A program made the position numbers and the translations under genes. DNA of 6,162 bases from Oscillospiraceae bacterium (GTDB taxonomy: Bacteria; Bacillota_A; Clostridia; Oscillospirales; Ruminococcaceae). Below the pieces are notes generated by a model. The model ran no database searches and was not told the DNA's origin. It was given only the letters and a program-made list of their open reading frames with translations. The stretch covers positions 1 through 6,162 of the forward strand of contig JAGBFE010000093.1 in assembly GCA_018109965.1 (NCBI GenBank). Direction: 5' to 3'. How positions within the stretch are numbered: position 1 is the stretch's first letter; each line of letters begins with the position of its first letter. Below, one piece after another: positions 5,394-6,162 of the stretch.

Positions 5394-5417
5394 ACTGCAT
5401 AAATTATTATATGCAGT
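5394..5417 (-). terminator. Hairpin downstream of the DUF1292 gene, weak terminator candidate
   Basis: The perfect 8-bp arms ACTGCATA (5394-5401) and TATGCAGT (5410-5417) enclose an AT-rich 8-nt loop, 10 bp beyond the DUF1292 stop. On the minus strand the stem is followed by AAATTGATG rather than a T run, so termination would be inefficient. A second inverted repeat, AAAGCG/CGCTTT (5421-5426 with 5436-5441), spans the stop codon itself. Confidence 0.35.
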
Positions 5418-5427
5418 GCAAAAGCGA

Positions 5428-5742
5428 TTATTCTTCGCTTTCCATCATTTCTTCATATCTTTTTGTAAAGATACCGCTGATTTCATAATATTCTTCGTCA
5501 TCTTCAACAACGTCAAATGTTTCAAGCCCTTCTTCGTCTTCAGGACCTACGCGGAAAAAGATGATTGTAGGGTCTTCTTCAAAAGCTTTTGCAGGGTCTT
5601 CAAAATAAGGCACTACTGCAACATAGGTTTCCTCGTTGTTTTCAAAAGAATCGATAATTTCAAAGGAATGTTCGTTGTTTTCTTCATCAACAAGTGTGAT
5701 GATGGTAGGGTTATATTCTTCGTTAAAATTGTTGTCCTGCAT
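5428..5742 (-). CDS. DUF1292 (YrzB-like) small acidic protein
   Basis: 104 residues, very acidic: 34 Asp/Glu against 4 Lys/Arg. The DUF1292 pattern is visible, from PTIITLVDEENNEHSFEIID (12-31) through TYVAVVPYF (39-47) and IIFFRVG (60-66) to the C-terminal EEYYEISGIF (83-92). No enzymatic function is established for the family. It is widespread in Firmicutes; in B. subtilis yrzB lies with yrrK downstream of alaS, but here neither is next to it. The start is ATG 5742, which has a perfect AGGAGG (complement of 5748-5753) 5 nt away. An in-frame ATG at 5766 lies beyond that site and is not supported. A good promoter lies at 5789-5817. Confidence 0.82.
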   Translation of the reverse strand: MQDNNFNEEYNPTIITLVDEENNEHSFEIIDSFENNEETYVAVVPYFEDPAKAFEEDPTIIFFRVGPEDEEGLETFDVVEDDEEYYEISGIFTKRYEEMMESEE

Positions 5743-5788
5743 GAGAACCTCCTGACTTTGTGTCATACAAGTGATTTTTTATGTATTT

Positions 5789-5817
5789 ATTTTACAACAT
5801 CTCAAAAGCCCAGTCAA
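5789..5817 (-). promoter_or_regulatory. Sigma-A promoter of the DUF1292 gene
   Basis: On the minus strand TTGACT (complement of 5812-5817) is followed after exactly 17 bp by TAAAAT (complement of 5789-5794), about 46 bp upstream of the start codon at 5742. Both boxes and the spacing are near consensus. Confidence 0.7.
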
Positions 5818-5840
5818 CAATAGTTAAATTTTTTTACAAG

Positions 5841-5849
5841 TTATCCACA
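5841..5849 (+). promoter_or_regulatory. Single perfect DnaA-box sequence
   Basis: TTATCCACA matches the consensus DnaA box exactly. It lies in the divergent spacer, upstream of the DUF1292 promoter and about 60 bp before the PPIase promoter. No second box or AT-unwinding array accompanies it, so it is not an origin. It could be a DnaA regulatory site or chance. Confidence 0.3.
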
Positions 5850-5909
5850 ATCTGCAAAAATGTCACACAATTTTGTCATTTCTTTTAAAAAAATTACATA
5901 TATTTTTTT

Positions 5910-5938
5910 TATAATTTATGCTATACTTAATTAAGTAT
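5910..5938 (+). promoter_or_regulatory. Promoter region of the PPIase lipoprotein gene, with a 16-bp palindrome
   Basis: TGCTATACT (5919-5927) is an extended -10 element with no good -35 box, about 31 bp before the ATG at 5959. TATAAT at 5910-5915 is an alternative -10. The perfect palindrome ATACTTAATTAAGTAT (5923-5938) covers the -10 box and the expected start point, a position where a dimeric repressor would block transcription. A T run follows. The operator role is inference. Confidence 0.45.
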
Positions 5939-5958
5939 TTTTTAATGGGGTTAAAGGT

Positions 5959-6162
5959 ATGAAAAAAGTTTTTGCTGTCGTTGCGGCAGCTGTGATGTGC
6001 TTAACAATGGCGGCGTGTTCCGCAAAAACAGTCAATCTCAGCAAGGTGCAGTCGGATGAGGTTCAGTTTGCCGCACCAACAAGCGGGGATACTGTTGCTA
6101 CAATAAAAACCGACAAGGGCGATATTAAAATCAAGCTTTATCCCGAGTATGCTCCCCTTGCA
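5959..6162 (+). CDS. Cyclophilin-type peptidyl-prolyl isomerase lipoprotein, N-terminal part
   Basis: The first 68 codons; the rest lies beyond the right edge. A lipoprotein signal peptide is clear: MKK, a hydrophobic run at 4-18 and a lipobox ending MAAC at Cys20. A short linker (21-44) follows. VATIKTDKGDIKIKLYPEYAPLA (46-68, here in two parts: VATIKTDKGD and IKIKLYPEYAPLA) is the start of a cyclophilin fold, in which the first strands read TxKGxIxIxLxPxxAP. Such enzymes isomerise Xaa-Pro bonds, here outside the membrane, helping exported proteins to fold. The ribosome site is unusual: AAAGG ends 1 nt before the ATG, so GGGG at 5947-5950 (8 nt away) is the likelier pairing site. Confidence 0.82.
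   Translation, partial: MKKVFAVVAAAVMCLTMAACSAKTVNLSKVQSDEVQFAAPTSGDTVATIKTDKGDIKIKLYPEYAPLA

Noticed and set aside
5743..5766. Upstream ATG start for the DUF1292 gene
   Set aside because: The perfect AGGAGG at 5748-5753 lies downstream of it and 5 nt before the ATG at 5742.
5416..5823. Open frame antisense to the DUF1292 gene
   Set aside because: It is a Phe-rich translation of the complement of an acidic (GAA/GAT-rich) gene, which is an expected artefact. There is no ribosome site.
5861..5878. TGTCA direct repeats in the divergent spacer as a regulator site
   Set aside because: The two short pentamers match no regulator consensus convincingly.

Overview
The window looks like a chromosomal segment of a low-to-moderate G+C Gram-positive anaerobe of the class Clostridia, probably Oscillospiraceae/Ruminococcaceae-like. 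The reasons are AT-rich intergenic DNA, AGGAGG-type ribosome binding sites, near-consensus sigma-A promoters, a YrzB-like DUF1292 protein and a Ser/Thr-Pro-stalked surface GHL10 protein. The taxon is an inference; no rRNA or marker gene is present.

Layout, left to right. (1) The 5' end of a leftward TauE/SafE (TSUP) permease gene is divergent from a rightward GtrB-like polyprenyl-phosphate glycosyltransferase gene (242-1204). Their two promoters share one -35 region, and the glycosyltransferase gene ends in a clear intrinsic terminator. (2) A rightward pair follows: a TTG-started, membrane-anchored GHL10 (DigH/YngK-like) glycoside hydrolase (1364-2830) and, 38 bp later, a 55-residue two-helix membrane protein (2869-3036). 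(3) A complete-looking IS3-family (IS150-like) insertion sequence, about 3061-4387, carries orfA and orfB leftward. It lies between the small membrane gene and the 3' end of the next gene. (4) A leftward tcdA (t6A dehydratase) gene (4460-5158) is followed by a 270-bp gene-free stretch rich in inverted repeats. (5) A leftward DUF1292 gene (5428-5742) is divergent from the start of a rightward lipoprotein cyclophilin (peptidyl-prolyl isomerase) gene cut by the window edge.

The genes do not form one pathway. The GtrB-like protein, the GHL10 protein with its small membrane partner, and the PPIase lipoprotein are all envelope-associated. TcdA (tRNA modification) and DUF1292 are housekeeping. I see no phage, defence, CRISPR, toxin-antitoxin or RNA gene.

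The most noteworthy structure is at the upstream end of the IS. A perfect 13-bp inverted repeat contains the orfA Shine-Dalgarno and is followed at once by A-T6. It could both terminate transcription arriving from tcdA and mask the transposase-start ribosome site in readthrough RNA. Other points of interest are the divergent promoters with overlapping -35 boxes, a 16-bp perfect palindrome over the PPIase promoter, a structured intergenic element at 5191-5316, and the small membrane gene behind the GHL10 gene. I found no convincing new multi-gene system.
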